Below, piece after piece: positions 9,598 to 18,625 of a stretch of DNA of 64,000 nucleotides. The DNA comes from Nocardioides oceani (GTDB lineage Bacteria; Actinomycetota; Actinomycetes; Propionibacteriales; Nocardioidaceae), in NCBI RefSeq assembly GCF_030412965.1, contig NZ_JAUHJQ010000002.1, positions 124,001-188,000 of the forward strand. Direction: 5' to 3'. The notes beneath the pieces are model-generated. The model did not search any database. It was not told the DNA's origin and was given only the letters and a program-made list of their open reading frames with translations. Every line of letters starts with the position of its first letter. The first letter of the stretch is position 1. A program made the position numbers and the translations under genes.

Positions 9598-10470
9598 ATG
9601 TCCACTCGCGCAGCCAGCGCCCGGCGATACGTCCTGTACGTCGCCGGGTTCGCCGCTGCCGTCGTGGTGTGGCTCCTGCTGGGAGCCGGGTCGGCCTCCG
9701 CCGACTCCGGCACGGACCCCGGGCGGCTCGCCGAGCAGCCCGCGCCGCCGCCGGCAGACACCGTCGGCGACACGACCGAGAAGGTCGTCCGCGAGACCGT
9801 GCAGCCGGCTGTCCGGCGGGTTGCCGAGCAGGTCACCGAGCAGGTCACCGAGGTGGCCCGCGAGGTCGTCCGGACGACGCCCGTGCCGGCCGACGACGCC
9901 ATCGTGGTGCCCGTCGCCGACGCGGTCGACCAGCAGGTCGGCGCCGTCGTCGAGGGCGTCTCGACGGTGGTCGCCGACGCCGGCCGCTCGGTCACCGAGG
10001 GAGCCACGTCGGTCGTCGGCCAGCTGCCCTCGGCCTCCGGACCCGCCCCCGCGCCGACGTCGCCCGCGAACCAGCCCGCGCCGCACGGCGCGGGCGACGA
10101 GCCCGGCGCCCAGGGCGACCGGGGCAAGGGTCCGCGCGCGGACCGCGGCCCCGACCGCGGCGCCGACGTGCGGCGTACCACTGCCGTGGTCGTGACCGCC
10201 GCGCCGCTGACGGCGCCCGACGTCCCTGCCGAGGCCGGCACCCTGCGGCCGTCCGGCGAGACCGCCGCCACGACCCCGGCGACCGCCGAGGCGCCGTACG
10301 GCTACTCCTCGGCGACGGCGACCTCCGCCGGTACCGGCGCGGCCCCTGCGGTGGCGGCGCACCTGACGAGCGCGGCCCTGCTCGCGCTCACCGCCTGGCG
10401 CCTCGTGCGCCCGGCCGACGCGGCCCCCGGCTCGACGCCGCCCGGCCGCCCCGGCTGCACCCCCGACTGA
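9598..10470 (+). CDS. secreted membrane-anchored low-complexity protein
   Basis: A 290-residue exported protein of no recognised family. A signal sequence (VLYVAGFAAAVVVWLLLGAG, cleavage near SASAD) is followed by an amphipathic helical segment of heptad-like TEKVV.RETVQPAVRRVAEQVTEQVTEVAREVV repeats (about 55-95), a second helical/Val-rich stretch, then a Pro/Gly/Asp-rich linker and a C-terminal hydrophobic helix (AAHLTSAALLALTAWRLV). GGGAG lies 4 nt before ATG 9598. It directly precedes the repeat protein at 10546 in the same direction, so the two may act together at the cell surface. Confidence 0.7.
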   Translation: MSTRAASARRYVLYVAGFAAAVVVWLLLGAGSASADSGTDPGRLAEQPAPPPADTVGDTTEKVVRETVQPAVRRVAEQVTEQVTEVAREVVRTTPVPADDAIVVPVADAVDQQVGAVVEGVSTVVADAGRSVTEGATSVVGQLPSASGPAPAPTSPANQPAPHGAGDEPGAQGDRGKGPRADRGPDRGADVRRTTAVVVTAAPLTAPDVPAEAGTLRPSGETAATTPATAEAPYGYSSATATSAGTGAAPAVAAHLTSAALLALTAWRLVRPADAAPGSTPPGRPGCTPD

Positions 10471-10545
10471 CGTCCCTGCGCGCTCCGCAGCAGGAACGTC
10501 GCGGTCCCCCGGCCGTGACGACGTCAGACGAAAGGGACCCCCACC

Positions 10546-13014
10546 ATGCGTACGACTGTGCGCCGTGGACTGGCTGCGCTCGCGGTCGCCGGAGGAATGA
10601 CCTTCCTCGGCTTCGCGCTCGGCGCCTCGCCGGCCTCGGCAGACGAAGGAACCACCGGCCCGGGCATCGAGCTCCCGCTCGACCTCGCCGGCAACGACGT
10701 GACCCTCCTCGGCGAGGGGAACACCAACGGCAGCGCCTCCGGCCCGAACGACCAGGTGACGGTCACCCCGGAGGACGACGGCCTGACCGTCACCGCGCCG
10801 GTCGACCTCTCCGGCAACCAGGTGACGGTGATCGGCGACGACAACACCAACGGCGGTTCCGGCTCGGGCGACGCCCCCGGTGAGGACGCCAGCGTCTCGC
10901 TCGGCGGCGACGGCGTCGACGTCGACGTACCGATCGATGCCTCGGGCAACCAGGTCACGGTCGTCGGCGACGGCAACACCAACGGGGGTTCGACCTCCGG
11001 CGGCTCGACGTCCGAGGCCCCCGACAGCGGCGGGGCCTCGCCCGGCATCATCGACGTCGACGCCCCGATCGACGCCTCGGGCAACCAGGTCACGGTCATC
11101 GGTGACGGCAACACCTCGGGCGGCTCGACGGGGAACGACTCGGCCCCCGGCGCCCCCGGCGCCCCCGGCGACTCACTGGTCGACGCCGTGGCCCCGGTGG
11201 ACCTCTCCGGCAACCAGGTGGTCGTGCTGGGCGATGGGAACACCACCGGCGGCTCGGCCGGCGACGGCGCGACCGAGGCGGGCGACGGCGATGGCACCGG
11301 GGCCGACGTGCTCGACGCGTTCGCACCGGTCGACGCCTCGGGCAACCAGGTGGTCGTGCTGGGTGACGGGAACACCACCGGCGGCTCAGCCGGCGACGGC
11401 GCGACCGAGGCCGGCGACGGCGATGGCACCGGGGCCGACGTGCTCGACGCGTTCGCACCGGTCGACGCCTCGGGCAACCAGGTCGTCGTGCTGGGCGATG
11501 GGAACACCACCGGCGGCTCGTCCGGTGACGGCGCGACCGAGGCCGGCGGCACCACCGGTCCGGCTGACGCGCTCGTCGACGCATTCGTGCCGGTCGACGG
11601 CTCGGGCAACCAGGTCGTCGTGCTGGGCGATGGGAACACCACCGCCGGGTCGGCCGGTGACGGTGCGACCCAGGCCGACGGGCCGCTCGGCGACGGGTCG
11701 GTGGTCGACGCCTTCGTGCCGGTCGACGCCTCCGGTGGCCAGGTGATCGTGCTCGGTGACGGGAACACCACCGGCGGCGCCGCCGGCGCCCCGCCGACCG
11801 ACGGGGACACCACCGGGACTGGCGACGCGACCGGCGGGCTCGTCGACGCCGACCTCCCTGTCGACCTCGGCGGCAACCAGGTCATCGTGATCGGTGACGG
11901 CAACACGACGGGTGGTTCCACCGGTCCGGGCGCCGGCGCCGACGGCGGCACTGCTGGCGGTACGGACGGCTCGATCGTCGACCTCGAGGCGCCCGTGGAC
12001 GGTGCGGGCAACCAGGTCGTGATCATCGGCGACGGCAACACCTCGGGCGGCTCGACCGGTACCGACGGTTCCACCGGCGGCAACGCCGGCGGCGGGGTCG
12101 TCGACGCCGACCTCCCGGTCGACCTCGGCGGGAACCAGGTCATCGTGATCGGCGACGGCAACACCTCGGGTGGCTCGACCGGCACCGACGCCGGCACCGG
12201 CACCGGCACGGACAGCACCGACGGTGGCGTGGTCGACGTGGACGCCCCGATCGGCGCCGACGGCAACCAGGTCATCGTGATCGGTGACGGCAACACCTCG
12301 GGTGGCTCGACCGGTACCGACGGCGGCACCGACGGGGGCACGGACGGCACCGGCACCGACGGTGGCGTGGTCGACGTGGACGCCCCGATCGGCGCCGACG
12401 GCAACCAGGTCATCGTGATCGGTGACGGCAACACCTCGGGTGGCTCGACCGGCACCGACGGGGGCACCGACGGGGGCACGGACGGCACCGGCACGGACGG
12501 TGGCGTGGTCGACGTGGACGCCCCGCTCGAGGCGGACGGCAACCAGGTCGTGATCATCGGCGACGGCAACGACCAGGGCGGGTCCGACGGCGGCACGCCC
12601 GGCACCGGCAACGGCCCCGGTGGTCCGAGCGGCCCGGGTGGCCCGGGTGGCCCCGGTGGTCCCGCCACCCCCGGTGAGGGCGACGGCACCGACGGTGGAT
12701 CCAACGGCACCGACGGCGGCTCGGACGCCGGCCAGCCCGGCACGATCGGCACGGCCGGCCAGCCCGGCCAGCCCGGCCAGCCCGGCACGACCGGTGAGCA
12801 GGGCGGCCCCGAGGCGGGCGTCCTGGCCCGGCCGGGGGCGGCGTACAGCACTCCGCTCGCGGTCGAGGCGGGCCTGGGTGGCCCCAGCACGACGGCAGAG
12901 GTCCCGGCGGCGACGGACATGCGCGCAGCGGCGCTGCTCGTCGGCGGCCTCCTGCTGGCGATGTCGGCGTCCTGGGTCCTGCTGGCCGGCGGTCGCCGGC
13001 GCCGGCGGGCCTGA
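10546..13014 (+). CDS. secreted repeat protein with 15 chaplin-like, cysteine-free repeats
   Basis: An 822-residue exported protein. A signal peptide (to about residue 32, ASPASAD) is followed by 15 copies of a 19-residue unit, consensus xxPVDxSGNQVxVxGDGNT, separated by Gly/Ser/Thr/Asp linkers of 10-35 residues. The unit resembles the chaplin domain (P-x3-CGN-x5-G-x2-N) with the Cys replaced by Ser, Ala, Gly or Asp. Then come a collagen-like PGG tract, PGQ repeats, a VPAATD segment, a hydrophobic helix and an RRRRR tail, i.e. a membrane or wall anchor without a clear LPxTG. GAAAGGGA precedes the ATG. Homology to chaplins is an inference; function is probably amyloid-like or adhesive surface coating. 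Confidence 0.75.
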   Translation: MRTTVRRGLAALAVAGGMTFLGFALGASPASADEGTTGPGIELPLDLAGNDVTLLGEGNTNGSASGPNDQVTVTPEDDGLTVTAPVDLSGNQVTVIGDDNTNGGSGSGDAPGEDASVSLGGDGVDVDVPIDASGNQVTVVGDGNTNGGSTSGGSTSEAPDSGGASPGIIDVDAPIDASGNQVTVIGDGNTSGGSTGNDSAPGAPGAPGDSLVDAVAPVDLSGNQVVVLGDGNTTGGSAGDGATEAGDGDGTGADVLDAFAPVDASGNQVVVLGDGNTTGGSAGDGATEAGDGDGTGADVLDAFAPVDASGNQVVVLGDGNTTGGSSGDGATEAGGTTGPADALVDAFVPVDGSGNQVVVLGDGNTTAGSAGDGATQADGPLGDGSVVDAFVPVDASGGQVIVLGDGNTTGGAAGAPPTDGDTTGTGDATGGLVDADLPVDLGGNQVIVIGDGNTTGGSTGPGAGADGGTAGGTDGSIVDLEAPVDGAGNQVVIIGDGNTSGGSTGTDGSTGGNAGGGVVDADLPVDLGGNQVIVIGDGNTSGGSTGTDAGTGTGTDSTDGGVVDVDAPIGADGNQVIVIGDGNTSGGSTGTDGGTDGGTDGTGTDGGVVDVDAPIGADGNQVIVIGDGNTSGGSTGTDGGTDGGTDGTGTDGGVVDVDAPLEADGNQVVIIGDGNDQGGSDGGTPGTGNGPGGPSGPGGPGGPGGPATPGEGDGTDGGSNGTDGGSDAGQPGTIGTAGQPGQPGQPGTTGEQGGPEAGVLARPGAAYSTPLAVEAGLGGPSTTAEVPAATDMRAAALLVGGLLLAMSASWVLLAGGRRRRRA

Positions 13015-13021
13015 GCCGACA

Positions 13022-13062
13022 CGACGCGGCCCGGGCACGGAGCACGTGCCCGGGCCGCGTCG
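13022..13062. terminator. perfect 18-bp hairpin between convergent genes
   Basis: CGACGCGGCCCGGGCACG (13022-13039) pairs fully with 13045-13062 across a 5-nt loop. It lies between the converging repeat-protein and MFS genes and likely terminates both. Confidence 0.75.
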
Positions 13063-13096
13063 CGGTGCGCGGACCTGCCGCGAGAGCGGCGGCCGC

Positions 13097-14329
13097 TCAG
13101 CCGAGGTCGCCGACCAGCTCCGCCTCGGCCTCGGCCGCGCTGTGCGGGGCCGGGCCGTGACCGGCCAGCGCCCGGCGGATCGTGGGCGCGCCGGCCGCGA
13201 CGACGCCCACGCCGACCGCGACGGCGGCGGCGCCGAACCAGAACGGCGCGTGCACGTCGACGTGCTCGCCGAGCTTCAGTGCGACGTACGGGCCGACGGC
13301 CCCGCCGGTGAAGCGCACGAAGGAGTACGCCGCCGAGGCGATCGGACGGTCGACCGGAGCGGCGCCCATGACGGCCTCGGTCACCAACGTGTTGGTGACG
13401 CCGAGGAACGCGCCGGCCACCACGATGCCGGTCGCGACGACCGGCTCGTGCTCGGCGCCCAGCGCCATCACCGCGAGGTCGGCGGCGAACAGCGCGAGCA
13501 CGGCGACCAGCGTCGGCAGCGTCCCGAAGAGCCGCTGCAGCCACGGGGCGACGACGACGGAGGTGAACGCGAGCAGGAGGCCCCACCCGAAGAACGTCCA
13601 GCCCACGGCCATGATGTCGAAGCTCGGCAGCGCGAACGGGCCGGCGGCCATGAGCGTGAAGAACCCGAGGTTGTAGCAGATCGCCACGATCGCGATCAGC
13701 AGCAGCGCGGGGTGGCGCAGCGCGCGGAGCGGGTCGAGGACCGACGTGCGCCGTCCCTGCGGCGGGGTGGACGGCAGGAAGACCGCGGTGGCGACCACGG
13801 CGACCGTCATCAGCGCCGAGACGCCGAAGAACGGACCGCGCCAGGAGTGCTCGCCCAGCAGGCCGCCGACGAGCGGGCCCGAGGCGATGCCCAGCCCCAG
13901 CGCCGCCTCGAACAGGATGATCGCCTGCGCGACCGACCCCTGCGAGGAGCTGACGATGGTGGCGAGCGCGGTGGCGACGAAGAGCGCGTTGCCCAGGCCC
14001 CACCCGGCACGGAAGCCGATGACCGCGCCGACGCTGCCCGAGGCGCCGGCCAGGCCGGCGAAGACGATGATGAGGACGAGCCCGGTCAGCAACGTGCGCT
14101 TGGGCCCGATCCGGCTGGAGACGACGCCGGTGACGAGCATCGCGACGCCCATGACGGCCATGTAGCTGGTGAACAGCAGCGAGACCTGGCTGGGCGTCGC
14201 CTCCAGCTGGGCGGCGATCTCCTTGAGGATCGGGTCGACCAGCCCGATGCCCATGAACGCGATGACGCAGGCGAACGCGACGGCCCACACCGCGCGTGGC
14301 TGCTTGAGGATCGAGGGTGAGGTGCTCAA
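13097..14329 (-). CDS. MFS transporter (drug efflux type)
   Basis: A 410-residue major facilitator with about 12 hydrophobic segments. The loop 2-3 region has TGVVSSRIGPKRTLL (motif A-like), and the N-terminus has AFACVIAFMGIGLVDPILKEIAAQLEATPSQVSLLFTSY, typical of DHA1-type exporters. The TTG start at 14329 is supported by GGAAGGAG 7 nt upstream and by a TTGA overlap with the MarR stop, so it is coupled to its presumed regulator. Substrate unknown; the MarR-MFS pairing suggests efflux of a small toxic or signalling compound. Confidence 0.85.
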   Translation of the reverse strand: MSTSPSILKQPRAVWAVAFACVIAFMGIGLVDPILKEIAAQLEATPSQVSLLFTSYMAVMGVAMLVTGVVSSRIGPKRTLLTGLVLIIVFAGLAGASGSVGAVIGFRAGWGLGNALFVATALATIVSSSQGSVAQAIILFEAALGLGIASGPLVGGLLGEHSWRGPFFGVSALMTVAVVATAVFLPSTPPQGRRTSVLDPLRALRHPALLLIAIVAICYNLGFFTLMAAGPFALPSFDIMAVGWTFFGWGLLLAFTSVVVAPWLQRLFGTLPTLVAVLALFAADLAVMALGAEHEPVVATGIVVAGAFLGVTNTLVTEAVMGAAPVDRPIASAAYSFVRFTGGAVGPYVALKLGEHVDVHAPFWFGAAAVAVGVGVVAAGAPTIRRALAGHGPAPHSAAEAEAELVGDLG

Positions 14330-14802
14330 CGAGCAGCTCCTTCCGAGAGGTCGTGCGGTTCGAGCGAAATGTCGAGCAGGTCGCGGAGCACGGCGACGGC
14401 GGTGGCGACGTCCTGGCGCGAGTGCTGGGGGAGCGCGGCGAGGCGGGCGGCGACGGTCTCGCCGTTGGTACGGCGGATCCGGGCGAGCTCGGCACGGCCG
14501 GCGCGGGTGAGGGTGACGACGCTGCTCCGCGCGTCGTCGGGGTTGGGCTGCTTGTCGACCCACCCGCGGTCGGCCGCCGCGGCCACGGCGGCCGACATCG
14601 TCGGCTGCGAGCAGCGGTCGAGGACGGCCAGCCGGCTCACGCCGAGGGGGCCGTGCTCGTCGAGGATCGAGAGCAGCCGTACGCCGGCGGGCAGGTCGAG
14701 CGTGCGACGTACGGCGCGCACGAGCCGGGCGGCATGGACGACCAGGTCGCTGGCGAGCTCGAGGTCGGTGGCGGGCGGCCCGGTGCGGGCGGGGTCGGTC
14801 AC
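14326..14802 (-). CDS. MarR family transcriptional regulator
   Basis: A 158-residue winged-helix regulator: DLVVHAARLVRAVRRTLDLPAGVRLLSILDEHGPLGVSRLAVLDRCSQPTMSAAV in successive motifs, with the wing DARSSVVTLTRAGRAELARIR (about residues 78-98). GTG 14802 is set by a TAATGT hexamer 7 nt upstream (leaderless). A perfect CATAGG-N3-CCTATG dyad abuts this -10, so autorepression of the marR-MFS operon is likely. Confidence 0.85.
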   Translation of the reverse strand: MTDPARTGPPATDLELASDLVVHAARLVRAVRRTLDLPAGVRLLSILDEHGPLGVSRLAVLDRCSQPTMSAAVAAAADRGWVDKQPNPDDARSSVVTLTRAGRAELARIRRTNGETVAARLAALPQHSRQDVATAVAVLRDLLDISLEPHDLSEGAAR

Positions 14803-14809
14803 GCCCCCG

Positions 14810-14830
14810 ACATTACATAGGCAACCTATG
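14810..14830 (-). promoter_or_regulatory. marR promoter (-10) with abutting MarR-type operator
   Basis: On the minus strand TAATGT (14815-14810) is a leaderless -10 for the GTG at 14802. Directly upstream, CATAGG-CAA-CCTATG at 14816-14830 is a perfect dyad of the TAGGTTGCCTA type often bound by MarR proteins. It also lies 40 bp before the DUF1697 start on the other strand. Confidence 0.6.
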
Positions 14831-14870
14831 CATCGCCACGTGATCCGGCGCACTGCGCGACGATGCGCGC

Positions 14871-15398
14871 GTGCCGACGTACATCGCCTTCCTGCGTGCC
14901 ATCAACCTGGGCGCCCACCGCAAGTTCCCCAAGGACCGGATCGTCGCGGCGGTCGAGGGCCTCGGGTGGACCGACGTGCGCACGCACATCAACACGGGGA
15001 ACGTCCGGTTCGACTGCTCGCTGCGGTCCCGCGCGCGGATCGAGGCCGCGCTCGAGGGGGCCTTCCGCGAGTACGCCGGCTTCGAGGTGCCGACCATCGT
15101 GCTGACGCCGGCCGAGCTGCGCGACGTGGCCGCGCAGGCGGAGTCCTTCGGCCACGACGGGGGCCACTACGTCTCGTTCCTCAAGGACGAGCCGTCGGAG
15201 GCGGTCGTCCGCCTGCTCGAGGAGCGCAGCTCGGCGGAGGAGGTCGCCAAGGTCGGCGGGCGCGCGGTGCACCTGATGCTGCGCGAGGGCTACCACCAGG
15301 CACGGCTGACGAACGCCGCGGTCGAGAAGCAGCTCGGCGTGGCGACGAACCGCAACATCACCGTGGTGCGCGCGCTCGTCGAGAAGTGGTGCTCCTGA
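14871..15398 (+). CDS. DUF1697 family protein
   Basis: A 175-residue protein of the DUF1697 family, recognised by TYIAFLRAINLGAHRKFPKD at the N-terminus, THINTGNVRF in the middle and the C-terminal VATNRNITVVRALVEK block. Function of the family is unknown. It is divergent from the MarR gene and shares its regulatory region, so the MarR protein may control it. Confidence 0.9.
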   Translation: MPTYIAFLRAINLGAHRKFPKDRIVAAVEGLGWTDVRTHINTGNVRFDCSLRSRARIEAALEGAFREYAGFEVPTIVLTPAELRDVAAQAESFGHDGGHYVSFLKDEPSEAVVRLLEERSSAEEVAKVGGRAVHLMLREGYHQARLTNAAVEKQLGVATNRNITVVRALVEKWCS

Positions 15399-15507
15399 GG
15401 TTCACCGGATCGTGACCCGCTCGGTGTCGAGGGTGTCGGCGCCGTCGGGTAGAACTCTGCCCGCGCCCCGGACGCCCCGGAGCCGCTCGACCTTCTCGGG
15501 AGTCACC

Positions 15508-17358
15508 ATGACCCAGCAGCCCGTCCCCTCGCGCCGTGCCGTCCTCACCGGCACCGCCGCCCTCGCCGCCGCGGGGTACGCCGCCCCGGCCGTCGCCGCC
15601 GGTGGGTCCGGTGCGCCCGCCGGCCGCAAGGGCAAGCGCGTCACCGTCTCCGTGCTCGGCACGACCGACCTCCACGGCAACGTCTTCAACTGGGACTACT
15701 TCAAGGACGCGGAGTTCGACAACGCCGCCAAGGACGACATCGGGGTCGCGAAGGTCGCCACGCTGATCAAGGCCGCGCGCCAGGAGCTGCGGGCCCGGGG
15801 CCCGGTGCTCACCCTCGACGCCGGCGACACCCTGCAGGGCACGCCCCTGGCGTACTACTACGCCCGGGTCGAGCCGATCGGTGGCGACGTCGTGCACCCG
15901 ATGGCGCGCGCGATGAACCTCGTCGGCTACGACGCGGCCGCCCTCGGCAACCACGAGTTCAACTACGGCATCGACCTGCTGCGCACCTTCGAGGAGCAGG
16001 TGGACTTCCCGCTGCTCGCCGCCAACGCGGTCGACCCGGCGACCAAGCGGCCGGTCTTCGAGCCGTACGTCATCAAGACCTACAAGGTCGGGCGGGGCCG
16101 CACGGTCAAGGTCGGCGTGCTCGGCCTGACCAACCCCGGCATCGCGATCTGGGACAAGGCCAACGTCGAGGGCCGGATGGAGTTCCCGGGCCTGGTCGAG
16201 CAGGCGAAGAGGTTCGTCCCCGAGATGAAGCGCAAGGGCTGCGACCTGGTGGTCGTCGCGGCGCACTCGGGCGCCGACACCTCCTCGTCGTACGGCGACG
16301 CGCTGCCGTTCCCGGAGAACGCCGCCTTTCTGGTGGCCGAGGAGGTGCCGGGCGTCGACGCAATCCTCGTCGGCCACGCGCACAAGGAGATCGCGCAGCG
16401 GTTCGTGCGGAACAAGAAGACCGGTCACCAGGTCGTGCTGTGCGAGCCGCTCTACTGGGGCATGCGGGTGGCCGTCATGGACTTCACCCTCCAAGAGGTC
16501 TACGGCAGGAACGGCAAGCAGAAGTGGGTGCTGGTCTCCTCCGGCTCCCAGGTGCTCAACTCCAACACCGTCGCGGAGGACCCGAAGGTCGCCGCGGCCG
16601 TGCGCGCGCAGCACGACACGGTCGTCGACTACGTCAACTCGGTCGTCGGCACCTCCGCCGTCGAGCTGCTCGGCGCCCGTGGCGTCGTTGAGGACGTGCC
16701 CATCATCGACTTCGTCCAGCACGTCCAGGGCGAGGCGGTCAAGGCCGGCCTGTCCGGTGCCGACGCCGCACTGCCGGTCCTGTCGATCGCCGCGCCGTTC
16801 AGCCGGACCGCCCGCTTCCCGGAGGGCGAGATCACGATCCGCGACGTGGCCGGGCTCTACGTCTTCGACAACACGCTGCTCGGCGTCCGGATCACGGGCA
16901 AGCAGCTGAAGGACTACCTGGAGTTCTCCGCCCGGTACTTCAAGCAGGTCACCGGCACGGGGCCGTTCACCGTCGCCGAGCTCACGAACGCGGTCACCGC
17001 GTCCGCGCCGAACGGCACGCCGGACTACAACTACGACGCCGTGGCCGGCCTGGACGCGCCGCTGACCTACGGCATCGACGTCTCGAAGCCGGCCGGGTCG
17101 CGCATCGTCGACCTGGCGTACGACGGCAAGCCGGTGACCGACGACCAGCAGTTCGCGCTCGCGGTGAACAACTACCGGCAGTCCGGCGGCGGCGGCTTCC
17201 CGCACGTCTCGACCGCACCGGTGATCTACAACCAGCAGAACGAGATCCGTCAGCTGCTCATCGACTGGGTGGTCGAGCACGGCACCATCGACCCGGCCGA
17301 GTTCGCCTCGGTCGACTGGCAGCTGGTCTCCGGCGGGAAGCCGGTCACGATCAGCTGA
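15508..17358 (+). CDS. Tat-exported bifunctional metallophosphatase/5'-nucleotidase
   Basis: A 616-residue secreted enzyme of the UshA/CpdB type. The N-terminus has a twin-arginine signal (SRRAVLTGTAALAAAGYAAPAVA). The metallophosphoesterase domain shows TTDLHGN, DAGDTLQGT, GNHEFNYG, HSGAD and GHAH; the C-terminal 5'-nucleotidase domain has DNTLLGVRITGKQLKDYLE and NNYRQSGGGGFPH (substrate-binding). It likely hydrolyses 2',3'-cyclic nucleotides and nucleotides outside the membrane to scavenge phosphate and nucleosides. ATG 15508 has GGGAG 5 nt upstream. Its end overlaps the convergent MFS gene by 8 bp. Confidence 0.9.
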   Translation: MTQQPVPSRRAVLTGTAALAAAGYAAPAVAAGGSGAPAGRKGKRVTVSVLGTTDLHGNVFNWDYFKDAEFDNAAKDDIGVAKVATLIKAARQELRARGPVLTLDAGDTLQGTPLAYYYARVEPIGGDVVHPMARAMNLVGYDAAALGNHEFNYGIDLLRTFEEQVDFPLLAANAVDPATKRPVFEPYVIKTYKVGRGRTVKVGVLGLTNPGIAIWDKANVEGRMEFPGLVEQAKRFVPEMKRKGCDLVVVAAHSGADTSSSYGDALPFPENAAFLVAEEVPGVDAILVGHAHKEIAQRFVRNKKTGHQVVLCEPLYWGMRVAVMDFTLQEVYGRNGKQKWVLVSSGSQVLNSNTVAEDPKVAAAVRAQHDTVVDYVNSVVGTSAVELLGARGVVEDVPIIDFVQHVQGEAVKAGLSGADAALPVLSIAAPFSRTARFPEGEITIRDVAGLYVFDNTLLGVRITGKQLKDYLEFSARYFKQVTGTGPFTVAELTNAVTASAPNGTPDYNYDAVAGLDAPLTYGIDVSKPAGSRIVDLAYDGKPVTDDQQFALAVNNYRQSGGGGFPHVSTAPVIYNQQNEIRQLLIDWVVEHGTIDPAEFASVDWQLVSGGKPVTIS

Positions 17359-18625
17359 CCGGCTCCGGGTCGGTCGACCCGGTCGCGTCGCTGGCGGCGC
17401 TGGAGGTGGTGGCCCGGGGCAAGGTGCGCACCGCACGTGAGGTGAGCACCAGGGCCACCACCACCAGGTAGACCGAGCCGGCGACCAGGATCGTGTGCTG
17501 GAGCCCGAAGGCCAGGGCGAGGGGACCGAATGCCAGCTGCCCGACCGGGATCGCGACGAACGAGCCGAGGGCGTCGTACGAGTAGGCGCGGGAGAGCATG
17601 TCGTCGGCGATGTTCTCCTGCATGGCGAGGTTCCAGCCGAGCGAGAAGACCTCCACGCCCATGCCGCCGACGAACGCGGCGACCATGACGACGGCCGTCT
17701 CGGTCGTGGTCCCGAGGACGATCATCGGCAGGCCGTAGAGACCCATGCCGAGCATCCCCCACAGCAGCGGACGCTGGAGCCGCACCCGGGCGAGGACGAG
17801 GCCCATCACGAGGAACCCGGCCGCCTCGGCGGAGAGGATGAGGCCCCAGCCGTGCTCGCCGATCTCGCTGCCCTTGGCCAGGACCGGGCCGAGGGTGTTG
17901 AACGCGCCCTGCTCGAGCGCGTTGAGGACCATGAAGCCGAGGACGACCACCCACAGCCACGTGGTGCCGACGAAGACCTGCCAGCCCTCGCGCAGCTCTG
18001 CGACCATCGACTCCTGCTCGCCGGTCCGCTGCCGGGGCGGGATCCGCGCCCCCAGCAGGAGCGCGGCCGCGACCAGGTAGGTGGTTCCGTCGACGACGAG
18101 CGCCCAGCCGGGCCCGACGCCGACGACCAGGACGCCCGCCACGGAGGGGCCCAGGATGGTCATCGAGCTGCGCATGAGCGAGAGCAGCACGTTGGCCGGC
18201 TGGAGCTGGTCACGCGGCACGAGGGCCGGCACGATGCCCGCGAGCGCCGGCATGCTGATGGACGCGACCGTGCCGTTGACCGCGGTCAGCGCCACGAGGT
18301 GCCAGACCTCGGCGGTGCCGCTGATGACGAGGGCGGCGATCGCCAGCTGGGTCAGCCCGGCCAGCACGTTGCAGGTCTGGATGACCAGCGTGCGGCCGAA
18401 CCGGTCGGCGATCACGCCGCCGGCGAGCAGGAAGACCGCCATCGGGATCGAGTGCGCCGCCAGGACGGTGCCGAGCGCGGTGGGGGAGTCGCTGACCTCG
18501 AGCACCGCGAAGGTCAGGGCGATGCCGGCCATCGTCGTGCCGACGAGGTTGACCGAGCGGCTGAGGAAGTAGAAGCGGAAGCCGCGCTCGCGGAGCGGCT
18601 CGAGCATCCGCGGCCGGTCGCTCAC
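17351..18625 (-). CDS. MFS transporter (EntS/MFS_3 type)
   Basis: A 424-residue 12-helix transporter. Features include RFYFLSRSVNLVGTTMAGIALTFAVLE at the N-terminus, GGVIADRFGRTLVI (motif A) and the duplicate NALEQGAFNTLGPVLAKG half, matching MFS_3/enterobactin-exporter-like proteins. The GTG at 18625 overlaps the ArsR stop (GTGA), so it is the second gene of an arsR-MFS operon. Substrate is unknown. Confidence 0.85.
   Translation of the reverse strand: MSDRPRMLEPLRERGFRFYFLSRSVNLVGTTMAGIALTFAVLEVSDSPTALGTVLAAHSIPMAVFLLAGGVIADRFGRTLVIQTCNVLAGLTQLAIAALVISGTAEVWHLVALTAVNGTVASISMPALAGIVPALVPRDQLQPANVLLSLMRSSMTILGPSVAGVLVVGVGPGWALVVDGTTYLVAAALLLGARIPPRQRTGEQESMVAELREGWQVFVGTTWLWVVVLGFMVLNALEQGAFNTLGPVLAKGSEIGEHGWGLILSAEAAGFLVMGLVLARVRLQRPLLWGMLGMGLYGLPMIVLGTTTETAVVMVAAFVGGMGVEVFSLGWNLAMQENIADDMLSRAYSYDALGSFVAIPVGQLAFGPLALAFGLQHTILVAGSVYLVVVALVLTSRAVRTLPRATTSSAASDATGSTDPEPVS

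Noticed and set aside
12880..13014. A classical LPxTG sorting signal on the 15-repeat protein
   Set aside because: No LPxTG, LAxTG or close variant precedes the hydrophobic helix; only a VPA segment is seen, so I call it an anchor of unknown type.
10524..14495. A 1,323-codon open frame on the minus strand across the repeat-protein gene and into the MFS gene
   Set aside because: Its Pro/Ser/Thr monotony is the mirror of the Gly/Asp/Asn repeats on the plus strand, and it runs over the MFS gene in the wrong frame. The plus-strand protein has a signal peptide, ribosome site and structured repeats.
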